Shown piece by piece: positions 34,401 to 44,040 of a DNA stretch of 64,000 bases (its first letter is position 1; each line of letters starts with the position of its first letter). The notes under the pieces were generated by a model. The model ran no database searches. It was not told where the DNA came from and saw only the letters and a program-made list of their open reading frames with translations. Made by a program: the position numbers and the translations under genes. Origin of the DNA: Bolinopsis microptera (lineage: Eukaryota > Ctenophora > Tentaculata > Lobata > Bolinopsidae); NCBI RefSeq assembly GCF_026151205.1, contig NC_087075.1, positions 14,335,628-14,399,627 of the forward strand. Direction: 5' to 3'.

Positions 34401-36861
34401 AGATGGATATCTCGCCCAAGAACGTTCTTCAAATGTTGGTATCGCAGTCAATACAGAAACAGAAACAGATAAAGGAGAGGGAAGTGTTGCTGAGATTGCT
34501 GTGGCCCCAAATGAGAAACAGGTCAATGACGAACTTAAGATGGGTAAGGTAGAGGTGACCAATCTGCCGGAGGAGACAGAGCAGGAAACAGCAGGAGTTG
34601 GTAACCCTCCGCAATCTGACTCTTTACCTGGCAGTAATGACAATAACAGTAAGATTACAAACATTACCATTCCGACCCCATTCTTACAAAACAACGCCCA
34701 CGAAGAAGTTGTCAGATTAAGGAACGGGGCCGTGGTTAAAGGTTGGCTAAAAGAGTGCAACATAAAATGTTACAACAAAACGGCAGACTGGAGCCGAGTG
34801 TATTTCATTGAGTACCTGGGCAATGTGGCATCAAGTAACTCTCCGTTGCAAAACAGTGTTACAAGTGATAGATATGCCCTTCACCCGAAAGTTATCAAAG
34901 AACTGATCGTATACCTGACAGACGATGCAGTAGTGAAAGAACTTAGCGCTCGAGGTGCATCTATCGCCGGAACGCCTGAAAAGAGAAAGAACAAGCTCAC
35001 AGGTCTGTTCATTGATCTATACGGTGCCAATAAAAGCCCGGTCAAAAAAAAAAATGCTAAGAAGGGGAAACATGGGAAGAAAGGAAAGACGAAGTTGGGC
35101 CAGAACCACAAAGACGACTATACTAGTACAGAACCGGTCTGTGCACAACCTGGCCCGGGAATAAAGACAACCATAATTAAGCAAACACCTGAGCCTCATG
35201 ATATTAACGCAACAATACTAAGCGTTGTAGAAAGCCCCCTAAAAACGCTGGAAAATTGTATGCTGAAGCTAGATGATCGGTTATTAAAGCAAGAAAGTAT
35301 GGTTGCAGCACTATCGAAGAAGATGGATGCCATAATACAAAACCCACTTAAAAACAACACTGAAATCGCTGAACGCTTCCACCTTCTGGAAGAAAATGAT
35401 AAGACCCTATTCATCAATATCAAAGCGCTAAATACGGATAGTCAACGGTGCTCTGAAGAGACCCTGAATAAATTTAACTCAATAGCCCGAACGGTTGATA
35501 GGTTGGAGTCCTTGGTTAACATCTCTCCAAAGCCTGTCCTCTGCTCTTGTCACTGTGATGCAGAAAAAAGCCGAGATTTAAAAATGAATAGTCCCCTTAA
35601 AACAGCAACCATCTGCCGCTCACAGGATGCCGACTCTCAACGAGAAACTGTAACAAATGAAATTTTAACCCATGAAGAAACTGGTCCATTTACAGTGGAT
35701 ATCGGCGTCCAGACAGAAACCCTAAGAAACAGTTTATCTACAAGTCCGTCGACGACGGATAGTTGCGCCCAGACAGAAACAACTGTGTACGAGATTGCAA
35801 CTCAAACCGAAGAAATGATCCCTCATTCTATGAACGGTGCAAATGAAACAGCCGATATGGAGGAACCATCTGCTCATGACATTGAAAGAATCACCTTTGG
35901 CCTGCAACAACTTATAGAGTCAGTTAAAGATAAAGAAAAGATGATAATGGATCAGCTAAGCGACTTTACTTGTGAGCCAAATCAAAATGATACCATCAAT
36001 TGTCTGCAACAACTCTTAAGGTCAACTAGAGATAAAGAAAAGGCGATATCAAAGGAAGTTGAGTCAAATCACGATGAAACCATTCATAAGTGCTCATCAT
36101 CTACCACGTTGTACTCGGAGATAATAGAGGCTAATGCGGAACCTACGGCGTCGATAATTGACCAACCTCCAGGCGAGGCTGAAGGGAATTTGCATGAAGC
36201 ATCTCCCGAAGTAACTCATAAACCACAACAAGCCTCACTCACAAAGTCAAGTCACGAGTATCAAAGAAAAAAGAAAGTACTCCTAGTGCATGATTCTTAC
36301 CATGAAGACTTCGACCAGCGAAAATTCTCCAGAAGTTATGATATTAAAAAAGTGCAATACAGCTCAGTTAGTGACTTAGTGGAAAAACGGAAGCTCATAT
36401 CCGAAATCAAAAGCTTCAACCCTGAGATAATCTTTATTCACTTGGGAATAAATGACATCAAGAGGGGGCTAACGTTCCCCACTTTCATAAGAAACTTTAA
36501 AAGTATCCTTCGATTGGCCTTAGAAGAAACCAATTGCAAGATATGTTACTCGCTCATAATACCAACACCAGGTAACCCTAACCTCAACACAAGGATTCAA
36601 GCTGCCAACCAATATATGGGTGACTTTATAAAATGGCTCAGAGAAGAGAACTACTATGAAGACCGAATATGCACAGTCGGTAATGACAACCTCAGCGGCT
36701 ACTTGGAGAGATATGTCACAAAAGACGGTGAAGCACTGAGACTTTCGCCCAAAGGTTTAGCTAAACTATGGCTCAGATGCCGAGATGCCCTTAATAGAAC
36801 GTCAACCCTAACTAGGCAAACTTTACATGAGTTCACCCGAAGCAACGATCATAATGAATAA
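31456..36861 (+). CDS. LINE ORF1: long protein with SAP-like and SGNH-esterase-like domains
   Basis: Open for 1801 residues. The first 330 or so look unlike the rest and may be leader sequence read through by chance. A pyrimidine tract plus TAG at about 32425-32444 could be a splice acceptor there. The real protein then has a Ser/Asn-rich N-terminus, acidic low-complexity segments (about 880-1080) and a SAP-like segment (ELSARGASIAGTPEKRKN, about 1160). A Lys-rich tract and probable coiled coil follow. Next come three QT motifs (GVQTET, CAQTET, ATQTEE; about 1417-1452) and a C-terminal SGNH hydrolase-like domain with VHDSYHEDF, IHLGINDIKRG and DGEALRLSPKG. Such esterase-like domains are known in CR1-type ORF1 proteins. 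It overlaps ORF2 by 35 bp. Confidence 0.75.
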   Translation: MISSCVSNVIICYFTCLRGFATPLFLCKMLTVTILIDQPSTTWRRRPPRGTLFMPSDSAKSNYHNMHYRSLHNDTRFEDYLKLSDQFPTPSGYRAQSTKAGKNKHSTTELAGQMTGNCTHSAELVVITRSPDKMTEDTAITATNTTNYLNFRAAPLNTNTNLNFRAALLNMLNANVYLKSYCILIYQYIRLYYSTAIITICYYTTQNLTKSSNFTHLHRLSAQDLFCSLYSKICVNEGKSQELGRSVAAVSPPGGLARTIAPPSWVTDKKNSTSYSSTPLTSISGSVSCCYTRHVSQNIHDPSYTLCESYILQNSINVELLKLIFFFPLAAAVIENEERDKNSANNSTKESTSAGRNSSISGRRPLRPRSAINNSNSSSNGDGGDDEDEGFRREKLKTQCENDAVAPCPTSTELMKEGIDENDDSLKVDLTNDLHDKRDQWTPLPLPVNSTYINQGSVNFINIRDMSIVRGISRVWDIARNVSGFNATQVNTTVNLNISVGNTIGDISYLSDISQETEYDDDDKSEPAGSPSPSPLYLTPTSKVPTSRGTPPRKHVELDYTSPVRTNFKSRSRSKSESSYRRDPYHKPTPTALLKRRLKEKIALERSAAFNETPVARMRHNSEPATTTISSNDSHNLSFSQGGVGCTRIRESGTHDCGTDGAGIHLENDLLNMNNPFRLNMSNISKAVERALSTDLMQIDNSNPTVTITFCREEVDRITRISSLDEHPRDLIEQKSLLYLLGQINRHMSRTTSCNQNFNGLKITSMSNRAKRMKLDDDNCYPLGILHIGRSRGLDLLPKRAARLSLNVYDVEMRNWSFLTISSKTRATMIPSFAPERKFEMHIPDYHIVIIPCNSDEGCNLSRSCQNCVVVEDGKIHDASDDQGKETTCHQEETMAEDNKKCVIAENSKNVTTEDEEKKTDSEPFHEKKLSVPDHADSDSEYDSCDQEPEDSGTEKVGIMNHSETDSISENDVNVPNDRDDEDGYLAQERSSNVGIAVNTETETDKGEGSVAEIAVAPNEKQVNDELKMGKVEVTNLPEETEQETAGVGNPPQSDSLPGSNDNNSKITNITIPTPFLQNNAHEEVVRLRNGAVVKGWLKECNIKCYNKTADWSRVYFIEYLGNVASSNSPLQNSVTSDRYALHPKVIKELIVYLTDDAVVKELSARGASIAGTPEKRKNKLTGLFIDLYGANKSPVKKKNAKKGKHGKKGKTKLGQNHKDDYTSTEPVCAQPGPGIKTTIIKQTPEPHDINATILSVVESPLKTLENCMLKLDDRLLKQESMVAALSKKMDAIIQNPLKNNTEIAERFHLLEENDKTLFINIKALNTDSQRCSEETLNKFNSIARTVDRLESLVNISPKPVLCSCHCDAEKSRDLKMNSPLKTATICRSQDADSQRETVTNEILTHEETGPFTVDIGVQTETLRNSLSTSPSTTDSCAQTETTVYEIATQTEEMIPHSMNGANETADMEEPSAHDIERITFGLQQLIESVKDKEKMIMDQLSDFTCEPNQNDTINCLQQLLRSTRDKEKAISKEVESNHDETIHKCSSSTTLYSEIIEANAEPTASIIDQPPGEAEGNLHEASPEVTHKPQQASLTKSSHEYQRKKKVLLVHDSYHEDFDQRKFSRSYDIKKVQYSSVSDLVEKRKLISEIKSFNPEIIFIHLGINDIKRGLTFPTFIRNFKSILRLALEETNCKICYSLIIPTPGNPNLNTRIQAANQYMGDFIKWLREENYYEDRICTVGNDNLSGYLERYVTKDGEALRLSPKGLAKLWLRCRDALNRTSTLTRQTLHEFTRSNDHNE

Positions 36862-39800
36862 TACAGGGAGCGTAATTGTGGGAAAACTGCAGAGAGACAA
36901 TAGCAGTAAAGTTGATGAACTATCCCACACCGCAGCACAAAACCATGATCAGGACCTCTCAGTTGTGTCATGGAACATCAATAACATATCTCACCACTCA
37001 CTAGGAAACAAGACCGAGATTGATGAGTTTCGTGAGATCATCGAGATGTCACCGATATTTTGTCTACAAGAAACAAAAGGAGAAGTAGTGGTGCCCAACT
37101 ACCGCTGCTTTAACAAAAACAGGGTATCCTCAAGATCAGGAGGCCTATGCATCGGTGTTCAACGGTCGCTCGAAAAGTACATTACCCAAATCGAAACAGG
37201 TTCAACAGACATCCAAGCAGTATCCATTTCGAAAACGTACACAAAGGCCGAAAAGAACATCACTCTGATAAACATATACGACTCACCCGAAAATTCCTCG
37301 TATAAAGTCAGGATGAAGAGTCTTGGAGTTGAGGAGAATACTCTTGAAGCTCTTCTCCACTTTATCGGAGAGCAACTTGGTCACTCTGAAATCATGCTAG
37401 TAGGTGACCTAAATGCTCGTACAGGTGGTGTCAACTTCATCCCAGTGACAAAAGACTGGATGAAAAAGAAGAAATCGAATGCACCCAGACCTTGCCGAGC
37501 CAGTAAAGATTCTGTACTAAATGAAAGAGGTAATAGATTCCTTGACCTTCTGGGCAGCTGTGATCTCACTCTATTGAACGGCAATGTCATTGGTGACATT
37601 TTTGGTGAGCTCACCTGCTATCAGTACAACGGACAAAGTGTCGTTGACTACATAGCAGTTTCACCGAGCATCAGGAATATGGTGAAACGGTTCAAAGTTC
37701 TTTCCTTAACTAACCTATCAGATCACAGACCTATCCTCTGTCAACTCTCAGTTAGAATCCAAATGATAGCCGCTGAATTAATTCAAGAGCTTCATCAAGA
37801 TGCACCTAAAAGACCGAAATGGGATGGAGATGCAACGGCCCTACAGTTTACTGATAATCTTAACAAGGCCGAAATAACAAAACAGCTATTGGATATTTCG
37901 ACCTCAACCTTTGATTCTGCAGAAAACATTTACTCCACAAACGAGAAGTTCGTTCACATTCTTGAAAGCGCACTTTGCACCGATCAACCCTCAAACTGTG
38001 CCAATAGTGAGCAAAAGATAAGGTGTTTTTCTAAAAAGAAACGACGCAGTAAACTCCGCCCAAAACAAAAGTGGTTCGATGCTGAGTGCATTACAACTAA
38101 GCGAGAGCTTAATATTCTAACAAAGAAGTACGGGAAAAACCCCTCGGACGCCCTTCTACGAATCCGCTTCTACTCTAGGAAGAAGGACTATAAAAAATTG
38201 TTAAAAAGGAAAAAGGCTGTTTTCTTCCAAGAGTTAAACCAGGAAATTCTGCAGGAAAATAAGATTTCGTGGAAGAACTTGAAGAAACTGAAGAAGTTTA
38301 ACGAAAAACCCTCCAAGCTGGACATATTCGACATGGCGAAGTTCTACCAATTCTTTCTGGATCTCTACAAAAAGAAGGATACAAACTTCCCACAGAATAG
38401 AACAGTGACTAAAGCAAATGAACAAATAATGAGCATACTAAATGATGAGATATCATCGAAAGAGGTTGTACATGCGGTGAAAACACTTAAGAACGGTAAG
38501 GCAGTTGGACTAGATTGTTTACTCAATGAGCAGCTTAAGTCTGCCGCCCAGAACCACTGCGCTCTCTCAGTGTTAGTTAAGCTCTTTAATGGTTGCTTGG
38601 ACCTTGGTGTCTACCCATGGAACACTACGATTGTGAGCCCACTCCACAAGAAAGGATGTATCTACGACCCCGATAACTACAGAGCCATTGCGATCGGGAG
38701 CAACCTTGGTAAACTTTTCGCGACAATCCTATTGGACCGTTTGCTAAATTTCAGGAAGGAACATTGCCCGGACACAGTAAACCAGCTTGGCTTCTGTAAG
38801 AATGCTAGAACTGTGGATCATCTGTTCACCCTTTCCACTTGTGTAGACAAATACGTGAATAACAAAGGACAAAGACTCTATTCTTGTTTCGTGGATTTTC
38901 GCAAAGCTTTCGACTCCATCAGTCGTGAAGCTCTTCTGTACAAGCTCTCAACCCTTGGTATAGATGGAAAATTCCTAAAATGTCTAGAACATATGTACAA
39001 GAATTCCAAAGCTAAGATCAAGCTGATCGCTAAAATATCAGACTCATTTGATATTCTTGCAGGTACGGAGCAGGGCCACCCAATGAGCCCCGAACTATTC
39101 AAAACTTACATCCACGAACTTTCGGAACGACTGAACAGTGTTCAAGACATCTCAAGTCCATTGCTGAATGAAACTATTCTGACCCACCTCTTGTGGGCAG
39201 ATGATCTTGTCCTCCTCGCACTTTCGAAAGAAAGTCTTCAGGTCATGATCTCTGAACTTGAGTCATTCTGCAGAGAATGGGGGCTCACGGTGAACACCAA
39301 GAAAACCGCCATCATGATTTTTAATAAAAGTGGAAGGCAACTCAAAGAGAGTTACGGTTTTCAGTACATGGGAGCAACAATCCCATCAGCAAAAACATAT
39401 TGCTATTTAGGGATCACCTTCTCACTGTCGGGCAGCTTTAAGACAGCACTAAACCTTCTGCGACAAAAAGCTCTCCGGGCATACTTTGGACTGAAAAGTG
39501 AAGTCGACCTTAACAATATATCCAAGGTCGCAGTTCTTAAACTGCTCGACTCCCTCATACTGCCAGTTGTATCGTACGGAGTGGAAGTCTGGATCAGCAG
39601 TAGCTCAGGAATTAAGGCTTTTGCCAGCACAACTGACAATACGAAGCAATCCCCACTGGCAGGCATTGCAGCTGACCCATTCGAAAGAATGCACCTCGCC
39701 ATCCTTAAATGGACCCTTGGAGTTGGCAAATCGACATCTAACGCAGCTGTTTGGGGAGACTGCGGAAGAACCCCTATTGTAGTTCGATATGTTAAACAAG

Positions 39801-40474
39801 TCACCGATTTCCATAATCGCCTTGCAAGACTTGAACTAGAAGACTCACCAGCCCTAGCCAGGCACGCTTTTGCTGAGCAGAAGAAACTTGATTTAGGTTG
39901 GTTCAGAGCACTGGAATCAATGCTAATGATACTCGACGAGAACAAACTTGAACATCAACTATACAACCCATTGTTATGTCAGGAAAGGGCACATAACCGA
40001 TTTATCAATCTATGGGAAACAGAAAGACAAAGCAATAAGAAGCTTACGTTCTATAATAAAGTTAAAGGTGCTTTCGAGCAGGAGCCGTACCTCACGCTAC
40101 CGTCGAGAACTGGAAGCAACTTAGTGGCTAGGATCCGAATGAGCGGACATAAGCTAAACGTAGAAACTGGAAGATATGGGAGCAGAACTGGAAGTCAACA
40201 TCACCGAATTTGTGAATTCTGCAGCGAAAAGTCAATGATGGAGCTCTTTGTTAATCTTCCTTGTGTTGATCCGATAATAGAAGATGAAGAACACTTCCTT
40301 AGAACATGTCCCAGGTACCATTCCAGTAGGACTAACATGAAGGAGCCCACAAAGTCATTACTATTTCATGACATGAAGAGCCTCTTTCTACCGGAGCACA
40401 TAGTGGAATTCACCAAGTTCGTCGCTCAGCTATGCAGAACACGATTCCCTATAAAGAAGAAACACGAACATTAG
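36827..40474 (+). CDS. LINE ORF2: endonuclease, reverse transcriptase, C-terminal zinc motif
   Basis: 1215 residues, uninterrupted. The apurinic-type endonuclease at about 45-305 has the Asn in SWNINNI, the Glu in LQETKG, GDLNARTG, VVDYIAVS and LSDHRPI. The RT at about 535-840 has NGKAVGLDCLLNEQL, DNYRAIAIGSNLGKLF, FVDFRKAFDS, GTEQGHPMSPELF and the catalytic box WADDLVL (Trp where Phe/Tyr is usual). A Cys/His motif near the C-terminus (CEFCSEK ... DEEHFLRTCPRYH) is probably a zinc knuckle. The start overlaps the end of ORF1 in another phase, which suggests translational coupling or re-initiation. All key residues I can see are intact, so the copy could be competent. The family differs from the CR1-type element at 6698-10952. 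Confidence 0.92.
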   Translation: MSSPEATIIMNNTGSVIVGKLQRDNSSKVDELSHTAAQNHDQDLSVVSWNINNISHHSLGNKTEIDEFREIIEMSPIFCLQETKGEVVVPNYRCFNKNRVSSRSGGLCIGVQRSLEKYITQIETGSTDIQAVSISKTYTKAEKNITLINIYDSPENSSYKVRMKSLGVEENTLEALLHFIGEQLGHSEIMLVGDLNARTGGVNFIPVTKDWMKKKKSNAPRPCRASKDSVLNERGNRFLDLLGSCDLTLLNGNVIGDIFGELTCYQYNGQSVVDYIAVSPSIRNMVKRFKVLSLTNLSDHRPILCQLSVRIQMIAAELIQELHQDAPKRPKWDGDATALQFTDNLNKAEITKQLLDISTSTFDSAENIYSTNEKFVHILESALCTDQPSNCANSEQKIRCFSKKKRRSKLRPKQKWFDAECITTKRELNILTKKYGKNPSDALLRIRFYSRKKDYKKLLKRKKAVFFQELNQEILQENKISWKNLKKLKKFNEKPSKLDIFDMAKFYQFFLDLYKKKDTNFPQNRTVTKANEQIMSILNDEISSKEVVHAVKTLKNGKAVGLDCLLNEQLKSAAQNHCALSVLVKLFNGCLDLGVYPWNTTIVSPLHKKGCIYDPDNYRAIAIGSNLGKLFATILLDRLLNFRKEHCPDTVNQLGFCKNARTVDHLFTLSTCVDKYVNNKGQRLYSCFVDFRKAFDSISREALLYKLSTLGIDGKFLKCLEHMYKNSKAKIKLIAKISDSFDILAGTEQGHPMSPELFKTYIHELSERLNSVQDISSPLLNETILTHLLWADDLVLLALSKESLQVMISELESFCREWGLTVNTKKTAIMIFNKSGRQLKESYGFQYMGATIPSAKTYCYLGITFSLSGSFKTALNLLRQKALRAYFGLKSEVDLNNISKVAVLKLLDSLILPVVSYGVEVWISSSSGIKAFASTTDNTKQSPLAGIAADPFERMHLAILKWTLGVGKSTSNAAVWGDCGRTPIVVRYVKQVTDFHNRLARLELEDSPALARHAFAEQKKLDLGWFRALESMLMILDENKLEHQLYNPLLCQERAHNRFINLWETERQSNKKLTFYNKVKGAFEQEPYLTLPSRTGSNLVARIRMSGHKLNVETGRYGSRTGSQHHRICEFCSEKSMMELFVNLPCVDPIIEDEEHFLRTCPRYHSSRTNMKEPTKSLLFHDMKSLFLPEHIVEFTKFVAQLCRTRFPIKKKHEH

Positions 40475-41136
40475 TGTCTCAGTACGGGATATCACATTTC
40501 CTCCACAGCCCCTTCATTTTCACTTTTTCTTTACACTCATCAAACATCTTATTGGTAACGGATTTTCTATTTGGATTTCGGACTTTGACCTTTAGCTATG
40601 CTGATCTGACATTATCTCACTGTAATATAGATCTATTTTTTGTAAACCTTGTAAACCTTGTAAACCTTGTAAACCTTGTACCGTAGCATAATAACAAAAT
40701 AACAAAATAACAAAATAACAAAATAACAAAATAACAAAATAACAAAATAACAAAATAACAAAATAACAAAATAACAAAATAACAAAATAACAAAATAACA
40801 AAATAACAAAATAACAAAATAACAAAATAACAAAATAACAAAATAACAAAATAACAAAATAACAAAATAACAAAATAACAAAATAACAAAATAACAAAAT
40901 AACAAAATAACAAAATAACAAAATAACAAAATAACAAAATAACAAAATAACAAAATAACAAAATAACAAAATAACAAAATAACAAAATAACAAAATAACA
41001 AAATAACAAAATAACAAAATAACAAAATAACAAAATAACAAAATAACAAAATAACAAAATAACAAAATAACAAAATAACAAAATAACAAAATAACAAAAT
41101 AACAAAATAACAAAATAACAAAATAACAAAATAACA
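40475..41136 (+). repeat. LINE 3' UTR with 9-bp repeats, then (AACAAAAT)n
   Basis: After ORF2 come about 165 bp of AT-rich UTR and four or five copies of TTGTAAACC (about 40640-40681). A CCGTAGC junction leads into about 55 perfect copies of an 8-bp unit, AACAAAAT, to 41136. LINEs without poly-A often end in such short tandem repeats. The 8-bp array may have grown from the tail. I could not identify a target duplication. Confidence 0.85.
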
Positions 41137-41139
41137 ACA

Positions 41140-41840
41140 AAACATACGATATTTAAAGAATGACTCAAAATCGTAAAATATCAAATTTGCTCCTTCATCA
41201 AAACAAATTTTTAAAATTTTAATTTTACAGAAAAGGGCAATTAAATGAAAATGTTAGTTGTTAGAACCTCCCAAAACTTATAAGTACACGGGTGTTTAGC
41301 CTCTATGAAATTTTTAACATATTTATGTAAGACATCATTATTAAAATTCTAATACAATAATTTACTTTATTGTACCTACTCGTACAAGAGGTTACAGCAT
41401 GTTACGGCATGTTAAAGTATGTACTTGCATGTTATAACTTATGTTGCAGTATTAGTGCTTTTCATGCAACAAGTAAAACAAATCCTTTATGTATGTTATC
41501 GCATGTTACAGTATGTTATGTGTTAAAGCAAATGTTCTAGCATGTTCTAACCAGAGTTCCAGTAAGATATACCGGCTATACTGCAGGGTGTTGCTATGGC
41601 TACACAGTTCTTCCCCTCTGACAGTATCTCTCGAGAAGAAGACCCGTACATAATATATTATATCTGTGTACACATAATATATCCCTTTATATATTGGTGT
41701 AACGTATAGCTAATTAGTGACACGTGATGCCCATATAAGGCGATGTCAGGAACCCGCACTTCTCCCTCGTCAACCCTTATAAAAGTTCCTTATTTTACCA
41801 AAAATGGGTAGAAGCTACTGGAATAGCGGGTGTATCAACA
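41140..41840 (+). other. No gene; CATGTTA motifs and a second E-box/CArG module
   Basis: Degenerate GCATGTTA repeats occupy 41390-41545. At 41721-41740, CACGTGATGC is followed directly by CCATATAAGG, repeating the module at 25444. A degenerate third copy (GTATGTGATGCCCATATA) is at about 42746. Confidence 0.5.
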
Positions 41841-41844
41841 GTTA

Positions 41845-41985
41845 TATAGTTTTCAGTTCAGTTTTCAGTAACGTTTTCAGTACAGTTTTCAGTTCAGTTT
41901 TCAGTACAGTTTTCAGTACAGTTTTCAGTACAGTTTTCAGTACAGTTTTCAGTACAGTTTTCAGCACAGTTTTTACTTCATTCAT
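41845..41985 (+). repeat. 12-bp tandem repeat (TACAGTTTTCAG)n
   Basis: About 11 units with TTCAG/TACAG variants. A looser TATTTCAC/TATTTCGT repeat follows at 42040-42180. Confidence 0.92.
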
Positions 41986-42199
41986 ATTCCTTGCACTTAA
42001 CATTATTATGCTTTTTCTACTGGATCAATAGTACGAATAGGTGATTTCACTATTTCACTATTTTATTATTTCACTATTTTATTGATCCACTTTTTTGTTA
42101 TTTCGTTATTTAATTATTTCGTTATTCAATTATTTCACTATTTCACTATTTCACTATCTCACTATTTCGCAGATTCACTGATTCACCAAGTCCCTCTAT

Positions 42200-43115
42200 A
42201 TCATAGATCTGAGAGCTGGGGGAGAGATTGGAACTGTATTAGATTTAGATGATGTACTTTGTGCCCTACCATATTAGGCCTAATCATTTCGCCCAGTTTT
42301 TATCGCAGTTGATGCTCGTTGTATTCAGATTGTAATGCCTTTATTGGTTGATAATGTGCCACCTACGACAGCTATTAAACTGTTATAAGTTATTTACTCA
42401 ATAAGCTTTTATGTACTTAATTTACCTTTGCTTACTTAATAGTTCATTTCATTTATCTAATTTAAATGTTCGTTATGTAAACTATTGTATATTATATAGT
42501 AAAAGGTAGCTAGGTTAACATAGGTTATATTGTAATAAACTGTTAAAATAGAATGTACCGCCAAAAATCCAATATTACAGCGCAATAAACTTCAGTTGAT
42601 AACAGAACTGTTTATGAAGGAGCACATTAAAGAGAATTATTTATAAAGGAGCACATGTAAGTCCAGTTTATAACTGAATCATGATATTTAAAATTTCAAC
42701 TGTTTACCCATCAAAATGACATCATTTACCGTCATCTTAGGAACGTATGTGATGCCCATATAATAAGGAGATTATATTGTTCGTCATCTCAGTGTTTTCC
42801 GATTTAAAATAAGGTTGTTTAATATTCATCTTTGGGAGAGGTATTAATGTGTTTTTAGGTTTGTGGTAAATAATGACGTCATCTGTTTTAGTTATTATTT
42901 CTGAAGTCATCATTATTTGATGGAGTTGTTGTTTGTTTTTTGACCCATCGGTGTGACGTCACACTGTGATGTTATCGTATTATTACTGATTTAAAAGAAG
43001 GTTGTTTAATATTCACCTCTGTCTTGTATTCGTTGTTTGTATAGGATCATATATATTATTAAAACTGTTACTTCCATTATTCTCTACCAAGTAGCTGTTT
43101 TGTCAACATATAGCT
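42200..43115. other. No gene seen
   Basis: AT-rich; contains a repeated AAGGAGCACAT at 42615 and 42648 and a degenerate copy of the CATATAAGG module. Confidence 0.5.
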
Positions 43116-43120
43116 TTATT

Positions 43121-43225
43121 ACAGGGTATTCGCGATCATTATTAGCGATCAGTGTTCGCGATTAGTGTTCGCGATTAGTATTCGCGATCAGTATTCGCGA
43201 TCAGTATTCGCGATCGGTATTCGTG
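43121..43225 (+). repeat. 13-bp tandem repeat (CGCGATCAGTATT)n
   Basis: About eight units with CGATTAGTGTT variants; each carries the palindrome TTCGCGA or TCGCGAT. Confidence 0.88.
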
Positions 43226-43340
43226 AAAAGTATATTTTGTTTGCTGAAAAAAAAATGGATATTGTAGATTTTGCTGCAAAATAGGTCGATTTTTCGTGAA
43301 GAAAGGCTGAAATCTAATATAGTATTATAGTCGGTTGTAT

Positions 43341-43448
43341 GGTCATACATCCGTATCCCGATGGCACTATGGCGGCACTGTCGCGGCATTATGGTGACAG
43401 TGCCACGAGAGTGCCTCGACAGTGCCGTCGGGATCCGGATGTATGACC
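43341..43448. mobile_element. 108-bp hairpin MITE with perfect 8-bp target duplication
   Basis: The ends are GGTCATACATCCG and its reverse complement, and pairing continues through CCCGA and GGCACT, so almost the whole element folds on itself. It is flanked by GGTTGTAT on both sides (43333-43340 and 43449-43456). GG-starting ends with an 8-bp duplication fit Merlin-type elements; hAT is the alternative. Confidence 0.85.
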
Positions 43449-43459
43449 GGTTGTATGTA

Positions 43460-44040
43460 TAGTAGTATAGTAGATTTCCACTGCGCTCACTACAGAACAT
43501 GAATCTATCAGATCATATCTAGTACATTATACAGTTCTACTATACACCTATACAGTTCTACTACACCTGCCTCTTTATTAGAACATTTAAAAACATTGAG
43601 TAAGTGCTGACAGAATGTTTTTCTAGATTATAGTACCCATAAAATACCCTGGTCCTACAGGGGTTATGTGACAGAGTGTGTGTTTCTGTGTGATGCCAAT
43701 TTGTATATTAATTTATTGCATTGTTTATTTATTTGTATATTCATTTATTGCTTGTTTAATTTGTTTTTGTGCATAATTTATGATGACTTGTATCTGAGAT
43801 TCTCTGATTAAACTTATTTTGTTAATTATAATGTTGTGATTGCATAATTTAGTGTAAATGTATTGTGTTTCAGTGTTATCTATCGCGATGGAAATATTGT
43901 AAACGGGAAATATCCTGTCAAAACCCAGGATACATAACATGAAGACTTTGTTGTAACTTGTATGAAAAGCATTAATATGACAGATAGGAGACTGTGTGTA
44001 CATGTTAAGTGGGATATGTGTTACCATAGCAACATCTTAG
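43460..44040. other. No gene seen
   Basis: AT-rich unique sequence leading into the X-box array. Confidence 0.5.

Noticed and set aside
40592-41184. Three overlapping minus-strand frames of ILLFCYFV type
   Set aside because: The AACAAAAT array leaves all minus frames open; hydrophobic composition mimics membrane segments.
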